From Desulfocarbo indianensis (lineage in GTDB: Bacteria; Desulfobacterota; Desulfarculia; Desulfarculales; Desulfarculaceae), in NCBI GenBank assembly GCA_001184205.1, contig LBMP01000002.1, forward strand, positions 452,726 through 516,725: a stretch of 64,000 bases of DNA, read 5' to 3'. Positions 27,466-35,163 of this stretch are shown one piece after another. A program made the translations under genes and the position numbers. The first letter of the stretch is position 1. Each line of letters opens with the position of its first letter. The notes under the pieces are model-generated. The model made no database searches. It was not told where the DNA came from and was given only the letters and a program-made list of their open reading frames with translations.

Positions 27466-27921
27466 TTATGATTCGCCTTTCACTTTTATTTTGGTGGTGG
27501 CTTCCTTTTGATCCTTGGGCAGCGTCAAGGTAAGCACCCCATCTTTGTGCGAGGCCTTGATTTTGTCCTTGCTCACCGCCACCGGCAGGCGGAAGCTGCG
27601 GGAGAAGCTGCCGAAGCTGCGCTCCACCAGGTGGTAGCCGCCCTTTTTCTCCTCTTTTTCCTCTTTCTTTTCCCCTTTGAGCGTGAGGATGTCGCCGGTG
27701 AGGGAGACGTCGATATCCTCGGCCTTCAGCCCTGGGACTTCGGCGGTCACCTCTATGGCCTCGTCTGATTCCTTGACGTCCACCTTGGGTGAAAACCCGG
27801 TGGCTTCGCGTAACATCGGCGGCATTTCGGAGCTTGCAAAGAAGCGGTTCCAAAGTTGGTCCATTTCCGAGCGCAGCCTGTCAAGGGAACCCGCTCCTTT
27901 TCTGGGCATCAGCTCGAACAT
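27466..27921 (-). CDS. Small heat shock protein, Hsp20 family
   Basis: A 151-residue alpha-crystallin chaperone. The core domain (about 45-140) starts SPKVDVKESDEAIEV, contains VPGLKAEDIDVSL and ends with DGVLTLTLPK. The C-terminal I-X-I anchor is present as IKV. A run of Glu/Lys (EKKEEKEEKK) replaces the usual loop between beta strands. It lies 38 nt downstream of the STAS gene and shares its terminator. Confidence 0.93.
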   Translation of the reverse strand: MFELMPRKGAGSLDRLRSEMDQLWNRFFASSEMPPMLREATGFSPKVDVKESDEAIEVTAEVPGLKAEDIDVSLTGDILTLKGEKKEEKEEKKGGYHLVERSFGSFSRSFRLPVAVSKDKIKASHKDGVLTLTLPKDQKEATTKIKVKGES

Positions 27922-27959
27922 TTAAACCCCTCCTTTTGGCAACTGCCTTTATTGGGGAG

Positions 27960-28328
27960 CTAGGCCGCTTCCCGCTGGAGATGCAGGCATTCCGGATCCA
28001 GCCGGCCCAACCAGCCGGGGCCCAGCACCCTATGGGCGCCGGTGAGGCACAGCCGCCCATAGGCCCAGGGAGGCAGCCCGCATAGCACTACCTCGTCCAA
28101 GTGGACGGCCTGGTTGCGCAGGCACACCACCAGGGCGCTCAAGGCCAGATTGTCCAGACCTTGCGCCTGGCTGACGTCCACCGCCAACCGGGCGTGGAGC
28201 CCCACGGAACGGAGCAGGCGGGGCATGCGTTCCAGCACGTCCTCAGCCCCGCAGGACCTCCCCAGGATCAAGGAAAACGTTCCCGCCTCTCTTTTCATGC
28301 AAAGCGTTTCGGGCTGGCCTTGATTCAT
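27960..28328 (-). CDS. STAS-domain protein
   Basis: A 122-residue protein. The core (LAVDVSQAQGLDNLALSAL then VVLCGLPPWAYGRLCLTG) follows the anti-sigma-factor-antagonist STAS pattern, but the phospho-Ser site is not the usual DSSG: it reads LDNLALS. Start 28328 has AGAGGTGG 8 nt upstream; the frame is open further upstream without a better site. It is probably in an operon with Hsp20. A role in stress signalling is inferred from this pairing; a partner kinase or anti-sigma factor is not in the window. Confidence 0.6.
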   Translation of the reverse strand: MNQGQPETLCMKREAGTFSLILGRSCGAEDVLERMPRLLRSVGLHARLAVDVSQAQGLDNLALSALVVCLRNQAVHLDEVVLCGLPPWAYGRLCLTGAHRVLGPGWLGRLDPECLHLQREAA

Positions 28329-28524
28329 TCCTGTTACCCACCTCTCATGCAAAAGGGAATGCTGGCAAAAGGCGAGACGGCGATGGATAAAACTTATGGA
28401 TGCCTTTTTGATCCCCTTGCGATTACCCCGGCCTCGAGAGGTCGGCTTTAAGAAATGATCCCGTTTTATGTGCTTGGCTGAATCCACGATTCCATGCTAT
28501 TGCATGCCGCGATTCCATAAAATA

Positions 28525-28583
28525 GGGCCCAGCCCCCAATAGGGGCTTATGCGGTCCTCATTGCGGCATTGGGGGCTGGGCCC
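28525..28583. repeat. 16-bp perfect inverted repeat
   Basis: GGGCCCAGCCCCCAAT (28525-28540) and its exact reverse complement (28568-28583) flank a 27-nt loop. No T tract follows on either strand. It could be a structured RNA element, a protein-binding site or a dispersed intergenic repeat. Confidence 0.8.
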
Positions 28584-28621
28584 CAGCGGGCCGGGGGCCC
28601 TGCTTGACCCAGCGGGCCGGG
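28582..28621. repeat. 14-bp direct repeat pair
   Basis: CCCAGCGGGCCGGG occurs at 28582-28595 and 28608-28621. The first copy overlaps the end of the adjacent inverted repeat. Confidence 0.75.
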
Positions 28622-28673
28622 CTTGTCATACTCCAGCGAACAGACAGCGGAACAAGATCGGACCTCGTTGACT

Positions 28674-29189
28674 ATGCGTTTGATATCAAATGGCACTTCC
28701 CCCAAGCCACGCCTGGTGGGCTTCCTCAGATCAGCGCCCTGGCCCCACTTTTCGGCTTTGGCCTCTTTCTCGTGCGCGCTGCTTTTGGGCGGCTGGGCCC
28801 AATCTCTGGACGACGAGGGGCTCGGCCTGGCCGCCGGGACGGCCTGGCTGGGATGCCTGGCTTGTCTGGCGGGGGTGGGGTTTTGCGAAGCCGACGCCTT
28901 GGCCCGCTGGCGGGAATACCTCCGCCTGCGTTCCTTGCTGAAGCGGCATGGCTGGCGGCCCTTGTTTCTGATGCCCCTGCGCCATTCCCGCTGCCAGCGC
29001 GACGCGGCCCTCTTGGCGGCCCGCGAGGCGGGCTACGGCGAACGGGCCCTCTCCTGGTTCCGCGCCCAGGGTTACCGCTGGCATCACGTGGCTCCCGACC
29101 GCCTGCGGGAAGACCCTGGCCGGATGTTTTCCCCCGGCTTCCTGCGGGCCGCCTTTTTGCCCCGCGCCCGCCGCGATGAGCGGGCTTGA
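28674..29189 (+). CDS. Unknown protein with two hydrophobic segments
   Basis: A 171-residue protein I do not recognise. It has two hydrophobic segments near its N-terminal third, then a basic, Arg-rich soluble tail with a conserved-looking stretch (RQREAALLAAREAGYG-like). ATG 28674 lacks an obvious ribosome site; TTG 28623 in the same frame is the alternative. The stop overlaps the next start (TGATG), so it is coupled to the DMT transporter. Confidence 0.5.
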   Translation: MRLISNGTSPKPRLVGFLRSAPWPHFSALASFSCALLLGGWAQSLDDEGLGLAAGTAWLGCLACLAGVGFCEADALARWREYLRLRSLLKRHGWRPLFLMPLRHSRCQRDAALLAAREAGYGERALSWFRAQGYRWHHVAPDRLREDPGRMFSPGFLRAAFLPRARRDERA

Positions 29190-30106
29190 TGGCCCAAAAA
29201 GGACTGCAATGGTGGGCCGTGGGGTCGCTGGTGGTCCTGGGCCTGATCTGGGGCGGCAACATGGCCGCCATCAAGATCGGCAGCCGGGAAATGGCTCCCA
29301 TCTTCCAGGCCGGCTTGCGTTCGACCGTTGCCAGCCTGTGCCTTTATCTATGGATGCGCTGGAATGGCGTGCCGGCTTTTCCCGGCGGCCGGGCCACCTT
29401 GCATGGCCTGGTCCTGGGGCTCATGTTCGCCGCGGAGTTCGTGTTCCTGTACGTGGGCCTAAACCACACCTTGGCTTCGCGGGCTTACGTGCTGCTCTAC
29501 ACCGCCCCGTTTTTCGTGGCCCTGGGCGCGCATTTTTTTCTGCCCGGCGACCGTCTGAGCCTGGGCAAGTCCCTGGGCCTGGCCCTGGCCTTCGGCGGGG
29601 TGTTGGCGCTCTTCGGCCGCGATTTGGGCGGCGCTTCCTGGGGCTATCTGATTGGGGACCTGCTGGCCATCGGCGCGGGCGGCTTGTGGGCCAGCACCAC
29701 GGTTTATCTGAAACGCTTCCTGGCCGGCAAGGTGCAGCCGGCCCAGACCCTGTTTTTTCATCTGTTTTTCTCGGCCCCGGTTTTATTGGGGCTCAGCCTG
29801 ATTCTGGAAGAAAGGCCCCTCTGGGGGCTCAGCGCGCCCACCGTGCTGGCGGCGCTTTACCAGGGCGTGGTCATAGCTTTCGCCAGCTACTTGGCCTGGT
29901 TCACCCTGGTGCACCGCTTTCCGGCCAGCCTGCTGCACGCTTTCAGCTTTTTCACGCCGGTGGCCGGGGTGTTCATTTCCGGCTGGCTGATACTGGGCGA
30001 GCCCCTGAGCTGGCGGCTGCTGGCGGCCTTGGGCCTGGTAAGCCTGGGACTGCTGATGGTCAATCACGTGCCGGGGCGGGCTAAAGAGACCAGCGCCGGC
30101 GCTTGA
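29189..30106 (+). CDS. DMT-superfamily transporter (two EamA domains)
   Basis: A 305-residue protein with about ten helices in two EamA repeats (about 8-135 and 150-290). Motifs include GLIWGGNMAAIKIGSR in helix 1 and the conserved YTAPFFVALGAHFF. EamA proteins export amino acids and other metabolites. The ATG at 29189 overlaps the previous stop; a TTG one codon earlier is less likely. Substrate unknown. Confidence 0.87.
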   Translation: MAQKGLQWWAVGSLVVLGLIWGGNMAAIKIGSREMAPIFQAGLRSTVASLCLYLWMRWNGVPAFPGGRATLHGLVLGLMFAAEFVFLYVGLNHTLASRAYVLLYTAPFFVALGAHFFLPGDRLSLGKSLGLALAFGGVLALFGRDLGGASWGYLIGDLLAIGAGGLWASTTVYLKRFLAGKVQPAQTLFFHLFFSAPVLLGLSLILEERPLWGLSAPTVLAALYQGVVIAFASYLAWFTLVHRFPASLLHAFSFFTPVAGVFISGWLILGEPLSWRLLAALGLVSLGLLMVNHVPGRAKETSAGA

Positions 30107-30110
30107 TTCC

Positions 30111-30143
30111 GGCGGCCGTAAAACGGGCGGGCGCCCGGCCGCC
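30111..30143. terminator. Hairpin between convergent genes
   Basis: GGCGGCCG (30111-30118) pairs with CGGCCGCC (30136-30143) with a GC-rich loop; the plus side continues TCGTTTG. A weak candidate terminator between the transporter and the crotonase gene. Confidence 0.35.
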
Positions 30144-30169
30144 TCGTTTGCCACAGCGCGCCTTGGGCC

Positions 30170-30931
30170 TTAGCGCCCCTTCCAATTGGGCGCGCGCTTT
30201 TCCAGGAAGGCTTTCAATCCCTCGGCCGCGTCCTCGGTCTTGATGAGGTGGGCCAACTGATAGCACAGGTAATCAATGGCGGGGTCCAGGTCCATGTATT
30301 CCACCTTGTGCAAGGTCTCCCGACCGATCTTGATGGCCAAAGGCCCGTTGGCGGTGATCTGGCTTAAGGTTTCCTCCACCACCTCGTCCAGGCGGTCCAT
30401 GGGGCAGGCCCTGGTGATTAGCCCCATGTCCTCGGCCTCGGCCGCCGAATAGGGCCGGCCGGTGTAGATCATTTCCAGGGCTTTCTTGCGGCTCACGTTG
30501 CGGAAGATCAAGGCCCCGATCATCATGGGGAACAGGCCCACTTTCACCTCGGGGGTGGCCAGGCGCACGCCCTCGCGGGCGTAGGCCATGTCGCAGGCCA
30601 GCATCATGCCCATGCCGCCGGCCATGCAGTCGCCGTTGACCCTGGCGATGGTGGGCTTGGGGAAAAGGGCCAGGCGCTTGAGCAGGACCCCTATCTGGCT
30701 GGGCAGATCGGTGGGGCTGGCGCCGGAGCCCATGCCGCTCAGGTCGGCCCCGGCGCAAAAGGCCTTTTCCCCCGCGCCGGTTATGACCAGCGCCCGCACG
30801 CCGTCGTCCTCCTGTATCTCGTCCATGTAATGCAACAGGAGATTCACGATTTCCAAATTCAAGGAATTGCGTTTTTCCGGTCGGTTGATGGTCAGCCAGG
30901 CCGCGCGGTCCTTAATTTCGTAAATTACCAA
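30170..30931 (-). CDS. Enoyl-CoA hydratase/isomerase family protein
   Basis: A 253-residue crotonase. The oxyanion-hole segments are present (AFCAGADLSGMGS and NGDCMAGGMGMML), and one of the two catalytic acids is kept in ATPEVKVGLFP. The other Glu, normally in GGGxEL, is missing (GGMGMM), so it may be an isomerase, thioesterase-like or a specialised hydratase. It lies 75 nt after HMG-CoA lyase on the same strand, which would fit methylglutaconyl-CoA hydratase in leucine breakdown, but the altered site leaves this open. Confidence 0.85.
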   Translation of the reverse strand: MVIYEIKDRAAWLTINRPEKRNSLNLEIVNLLLHYMDEIQEDDGVRALVITGAGEKAFCAGADLSGMGSGASPTDLPSQIGVLLKRLALFPKPTIARVNGDCMAGGMGMMLACDMAYAREGVRLATPEVKVGLFPMMIGALIFRNVSRKKALEMIYTGRPYSAAEAEDMGLITRACPMDRLDEVVEETLSQITANGPLAIKIGRETLHKVEYMDLDPAIDYLCYQLAHLIKTEDAAEGLKAFLEKRAPNWKGR

Positions 30932-31006
30932 GGCAGCTCTCCGTTTTGATTGGATGCGGGCGAGAAAAAAATACCGGGCGGCCGCGTTTTCCGCCAGCCG
31001 GCGCGC

Positions 31007-31909
31007 CTACCAGCGGGGACGGCCCTGGCCAAAGGTGCGGCTGGGCAGCCGGGTTTGCAGCACCTCGGCCACCAGGGCGGCGGCCCGGCGCAGAATCTCG
31101 AACTCCAGGCCGGTGGAGACCCCCATCTCCTCGAACAGGTTGACCATGTCCAGGGTGTCCACGTTGCCGGAAGCGCCGATGGCCGTGGGGCAGCCGCCCA
31201 CCCCGCCCACCGAGCAATCGAATATCCTTATGCCCGCCTCATAGGAGGCCAGCACGTTGGCCAGGCCCAGCCCCCGGCTGTCGTGAAAATGGAAGGCCAG
31301 GTCCAGGGGCCAGCCGCCTTGCGAGAGCCAGGCCGCCAACTGGGCCGCCTGGCGGGGGTTGGCCATGCCGGTGGTGTCGCCCAGGGCCGCCTCGTCCACT
31401 CCCATGGCGGCGTAGGCCTCCAGGATGGCGCGCAGCTTGTCTTTTGCTATGCGGCCTTCATAGGGGCAGCCGAAGGCGGTGATTATATAGCCGCGCAAGC
31501 GCCGGCCGGCCGCCTTGGCCTGGCGGGCCACCTGGGCCAGGCCGGCCAGGGATTCGGCCACGCTGCGGTTGACGTTCTTCCGGTTGTGGGTCTCGCTGGC
31601 CGAGACGAACAGGGCCAGCTCGTCCACCGGGGTCTCCAGGGCGGCGCGGCAGCCGGCCAGGTTGGGAACCAGGGCGCTGTAGGTGACTCCCGGCTTTTTG
31701 CTTATGCCGCGCAGCACCTCCCCGGCGTCGGCCAACTGGGGCACGGCCTTGGGGTGCACGAAGGAGGTGACTTCTATGCGCTTTAGCCCGCTTTGGCTGA
31801 GCAGGTCCACCAGCTCTATCTTGCGGGGCGTGGGGAAAAAGCCCTGCTCGTATTGCAGGCCGTCGCGGGGGCCGACCTCCACCAGGGTGACTTTTTCTGC
31901 AACGGTCAT
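31007..31909 (-). CDS. Hydroxymethylglutaryl-CoA lyase
   Basis: A 300-residue TIM-barrel lyase cleaving HMG-CoA to acetoacetate and acetyl-CoA, the last step of leucine breakdown. It shows VEVGPRDGLQYE (metal and substrate site), DTTGMANP, FHFHDSRGLGLAN (metal His pair) and the Cys loop VGGCPTAIGASGNVDT. Start 31909 has AAAGAGG 6 nt upstream, better than an in-frame ATG 14 codons earlier. It is divergent from the acyl-CoA dehydrogenase. Confidence 0.92.
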   Translation of the reverse strand: MTVAEKVTLVEVGPRDGLQYEQGFFPTPRKIELVDLLSQSGLKRIEVTSFVHPKAVPQLADAGEVLRGISKKPGVTYSALVPNLAGCRAALETPVDELALFVSASETHNRKNVNRSVAESLAGLAQVARQAKAAGRRLRGYIITAFGCPYEGRIAKDKLRAILEAYAAMGVDEAALGDTTGMANPRQAAQLAAWLSQGGWPLDLAFHFHDSRGLGLANVLASYEAGIRIFDCSVGGVGGCPTAIGASGNVDTLDMVNLFEEMGVSTGLEFEILRRAAALVAEVLQTRLPSRTFGQGRPRW

Positions 31910-32042
31910 GTTGGCCTCTTTATGCTTCCGGCGCGGGTTTTCCCATGCCAAGGATGGCGGGCTACCGGATTGATATACCAGATTATGCGGAAATCGCCGC
32001 TGGGCCGATCCCCGCGCCTGAGCCTGAGAGGCAACCCCCGGC

Positions 32043-32070
32043 TTGCATTTTCACCGCCACCGGGTAAATT
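32043..32070 (+). promoter_or_regulatory. Possible promoter of the acyl-CoA dehydrogenase/ETF genes
   Basis: TTGCAT (32043-32048) and TAAATT (32065-32070) with a 16-nt spacer, about 36 nt before the GTG start. Both boxes match consensus only in part. Confidence 0.35.
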
Positions 32071-32105
32071 GGGGAGGTCGGTACGCTTGAGCCGGGAGAA
32101 GCGAT

Positions 32106-33251
32106 GTGGAATTCAATCCCTGCATGAAGCACAAGGTGGTGCGCGGCGCGGCGCGGGAGTTCGCCGAGGGCGAGCTGGGGCCCATCGCCGCCGAGATAGA
32201 CCACCAGGCCCGCTTTCCCTGGGAGGCCATCGAGAAGATGGGGGCCCTGGGCTATTTCGGCCTGCAAGCCCCCCGCCGGATGGGCGGCGCCGGCCTGGAT
32301 TCCATATCCTACGCCATAACCATCGAGGAGATTGCCAGGGTTTCGGCCGGGGTGGCCCTGTGCGTCACCGTGCACAACTCGGTGTGCCTGTACCCGCTTT
32401 TGAATTACGGCGACAAGGAGCAGATCGCCCGCCTGGCCGAGGACCTGATAACCGGCCGCCGCATCGGGGCCTTCTGCCTCACCGAGGCCAACGCCGGCTC
32501 CGACGCCGGGGCGGTGGAAACCACGGCCACGGCCGTGGAAGACGGCTACCTGATCAACGGCACCAAGATTTTCGTGACCAACGGCGGGGTGTGCGGCCTG
32601 GCCCACATCTTCGCCAAGACTGATCCGCCCGACCCGCGCAGCGCGGCGGTGCTCATGGTGGAAAAGGAGCGCCCCGGCTTCAGCGTGGGCGAGATCGAGG
32701 ACCTCTCCGGCATGCGGGCCAATCCGGTGTCCTCGCTGTTCTTGGAGGACTGCCTGGTGCCCCGGGAAAACATGCTGGGCAAGCCGGGCCAGGGGCTGAA
32801 GATCGGCCTGGCCGCCCTGGATGTCGGCCGCCTGGGCGTGGCGGCCCAGGCCCTGGGCATTGCCCAGGCGGCCCTGGAGGCGGGCACGCGCTACGCCAAG
32901 GAGCGCCAGCAGTTCAACAAGCCCATCGCCTCGTTTCAGACCATCCAGAATTATCTGGCCGACATGGCCACCCAGACCGACGCGGCCAGGCTTTTGCTGT
33001 ACCGGGCCTGCGCGCAGAAGGACGCGGGCAAGCCGTTTGCCACCGAGGCCTCCATGGCCAAGCTCTATTGCTCGGCCGCCGCGCGGGAGGTGGCCAACCT
33101 GGCGGTGCAGATACACGGCGGCTGCGGCTACAGCCGGGAATACGACGTGGAGCGCTATTACCGCGACGCCAAGGTGACCGAGATATACGAGGGCACCAGC
33201 GAGGTGCAGCGCATGGTCATCGCCCGGGGGGTCTTGAGCCGCCCCAGTTGA
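32106..33251 (+). CDS. Acyl-CoA dehydrogenase
   Basis: A 381-residue FAD enzyme forming the 2,3-double bond of acyl-CoA and passing electrons to ETF. It has FCLTEANAGSDAG (FAD/substrate loop), GMRANPVSSLFLEDC, ERQQFNKPIASFQ and the C-terminal YEGTSEVQR with the likely catalytic Glu. GTG 32106 follows GGGAG by 7 nt; an in-frame ATG lies six codons on. Neighbours suggest a branched substrate such as isovaleryl-CoA; length and motifs do not decide. Confidence 0.93.
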   Translation: MEFNPCMKHKVVRGAAREFAEGELGPIAAEIDHQARFPWEAIEKMGALGYFGLQAPRRMGGAGLDSISYAITIEEIARVSAGVALCVTVHNSVCLYPLLNYGDKEQIARLAEDLITGRRIGAFCLTEANAGSDAGAVETTATAVEDGYLINGTKIFVTNGGVCGLAHIFAKTDPPDPRSAAVLMVEKERPGFSVGEIEDLSGMRANPVSSLFLEDCLVPRENMLGKPGQGLKIGLAALDVGRLGVAAQALGIAQAALEAGTRYAKERQQFNKPIASFQTIQNYLADMATQTDAARLLLYRACAQKDAGKPFATEASMAKLYCSAAAREVANLAVQIHGGCGYSREYDVERYYRDAKVTEIYEGTSEVQRMVIARGVLSRPS

Positions 33252-33343
33252 GGCGGTGGGGCCAATAGGCCGGGCGGGATTTGGCGGTCGAAGGATTTGG
33301 GCGGATGCAACGCGGCAAAAGGGCTTGGGCGGAAGATGAAGCA

Positions 33344-34168
33344 ATGAGGATCGTGGTTTTCGTCAAACAGGTGCCGGCGGTGAGCGAACTGCCCTGGGAT
33401 GCCAAAACCGGCCAGCTCAGGCGGGAGGCCGCCGAGGGCATGATGGACCCGGCCGCCAAGCGCGCCCTGGAGGCGGCCTTGCGGTTGAAAGACGCCCACG
33501 GCGCGCAGGTGATCGTCATCAGCATGGGCCCGCCCTCGGCCGAGGAGACCCTGCGGGAGGCGGTGGCCATGGGCGCGGACCGGGGCTTTCTGCTTTGCGA
33601 TCCCCGCCTGGCCGGGGCCGACACTCTGGCCACCTCCTATACCCTGGCCAGGGCGGTGGGCGCCTTGAGCCCTGATTTCGATTTGATCCTATTGGGCTGC
33701 CATTCGGCGGACAGCGAGACCGGCCAGGTGGGTCCCCATCTGGCCGAGGAACTGGGCCTTCCGGCGGCGGCCTATGTGGAGAAGATGGCGCTCAAGGGCC
33801 GCAAGCTCACCGTGGAAAGGGTGAGCGACGGCTGGCTGGAAACCCTGGAGATGGACCTGCCCGCCCTGCTCACGGTGACCGCCCGGGCCTTCCGGCCCCG
33901 GCCGGTTCCCATGACCGGCCTGGAGCAGGCTTTCGGCCAGGGCGAGGTTTTTATCTTGAGCGCCGCCGATCTGCGGGCCGACCCGGAGCACGTGGGCTGG
34001 GCCGGCTCGGCCGGGCGCATCATCAAGATCTATGCGCCCGCCGCCCAAAAAAAGGGCGAACTGATCCAGGGCACTCCCAAGGCCTGCGTGCGGGAACTCA
34101 TGGCGCGCTTCGGCGACAGGCTGGGCGGGCTCCTGGCCAAGGATCTGAGCGGGGAGGAGCAGGCATGA
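33344..34168 (+). CDS. etfB: Electron transfer flavoprotein beta subunit
   Basis: A 274-residue AMP-binding subunit of ETF. It begins MRIVVFVKQVPAVSE and contains AADTLATSYTLARA-like and CHSADSETGQVGPHLAEELG motifs. ATG 33344 follows GGAAG by 8 nt; the open frame upstream is ignored. It overlaps etfA by ATGA. It probably accepts electrons from the acyl-CoA dehydrogenase 92 nt upstream. Whether the ETF is a bifurcating type cannot be settled here. Confidence 0.93.
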   Translation: MRIVVFVKQVPAVSELPWDAKTGQLRREAAEGMMDPAAKRALEAALRLKDAHGAQVIVISMGPPSAEETLREAVAMGADRGFLLCDPRLAGADTLATSYTLARAVGALSPDFDLILLGCHSADSETGQVGPHLAEELGLPAAAYVEKMALKGRKLTVERVSDGWLETLEMDLPALLTVTARAFRPRPVPMTGLEQAFGQGEVFILSAADLRADPEHVGWAGSAGRIIKIYAPAAQKKGELIQGTPKACVRELMARFGDRLGGLLAKDLSGEEQA

Positions 34169-35163
34169 ACCAGGAGCGCGCCATCTGGGTGGTGGGCGAC
34201 TACCGGAACTATTTCCAGAACCGGGTCACCCTGCAACTCCTGGCCAAGGCCGGAGAACTGGCCGCAAAGATGGACGGCACGGTGTGCGCGGTGGTCATGG
34301 GCCACGGCGTGGAGGAATGGGTGGGCGAGTACCAGGCCCACGGCGCCCAGCGCATATACGTGATGGATCACCCGCTGTTGAGTGAATACCTGCCCGGCCT
34401 CTTCGCCCGCGCCCTGGAAAGCCTGGCCCGCCAGCGCCGGCCCGAGATCATCCTGATCGGGGCCACCAGTTTCGGCAAGGAACTGGCCGCGCGGGCGGCC
34501 AGCCGCCTGGGCACCGGGCTTACCGCCGATTGCGTGGATCTGTACCTGGACCAGGAGGGGCGCTTCGTGCAGGTGGCCCCGGCTTACGGCGGCAATCTCC
34601 TGGCCGAGATCGTCTTTCCCAGGCACCGCCCGCAGATGGCCACCGTGCGGCCGGGCGCGTTCGCGGAAATGCCCCACGATGCAAGCGCCCGGGCCGAGAT
34701 CATAAGGCTGGACCCGCCGGCCGGGCTAAGCGGAGACGGGGTGCGCCTGGTGAGCTGCCGGCGTTTGGGCTACCAGGGCGAGGACCTGGAAAACGCCAAG
34801 GTGGTGATTTGCGGCGGCAGGGGGCTGGGCAGCAGGAAGAAATTCAAGAATCTGCACGAACTGGCCCGCCTGTTGGGCGGCGAGGTGGGAGCCACCCGGC
34901 CGGTGGTCCACGCCGACTGGGCCGAGGAGGAGCGCCTGGTGGGGCAGGCGGGCAAGCACATAAAGCCCAGGCTCTTGTTCAGCCTGGGGGTGTCCGGCGC
35001 CATCCAGCACACCGCCGGCATAGCCGATCCCGAATTCACCATCGCGGTGAACAAGAACCCCCTGGCGGTCATGATGCAGAAGGCGGACGTGGCCATCAAA
35101 GCCGACGCCCATCAGGTCGCCCTGGCCCTGATACGGGAGCTGAAGGCCCGCGGTTCTTCCTAG
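34165..35163 (+). CDS. etfA: Electron transfer flavoprotein alpha subunit
   Basis: A 332-residue FAD-binding subunit of ETF. The C-terminal FAD domain shows VICGGRGLGSRKKF, GATRPVVHADWAEEERLVGQAGKHIKP and SGAIQHTAGIADPEFTIAVNKNP. No ferredoxin domain is fused to it. Its stop overlaps that of the opposing membrane protein, so no terminator separates them. Confidence 0.94.
   Translation: MNQERAIWVVGDYRNYFQNRVTLQLLAKAGELAAKMDGTVCAVVMGHGVEEWVGEYQAHGAQRIYVMDHPLLSEYLPGLFARALESLARQRRPEIILIGATSFGKELAARAASRLGTGLTADCVDLYLDQEGRFVQVAPAYGGNLLAEIVFPRHRPQMATVRPGAFAEMPHDASARAEIIRLDPPAGLSGDGVRLVSCRRLGYQGEDLENAKVVICGGRGLGSRKKFKNLHELARLLGGEVGATRPVVHADWAEEERLVGQAGKHIKPRLLFSLGVSGAIQHTAGIADPEFTIAVNKNPLAVMMQKADVAIKADAHQVALALIRELKARGSS

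Larger units (their letters stand above)
28329..28673. other. Divergent intergenic region with repeats
   Basis: A 345-nt region between the STAS gene (minus) and an unknown gene (plus). It contains the AT-rich stretch 28370-28500, probably the STAS promoter area, and the inverted and direct repeats listed separately. No gene is supported. Confidence 0.5.

Noticed and set aside
32104-32124. ATG at 32104 as acyl-CoA dehydrogenase start
   Set aside because: It is out of frame; the in-frame options are GTG 32106 or ATG 32124.
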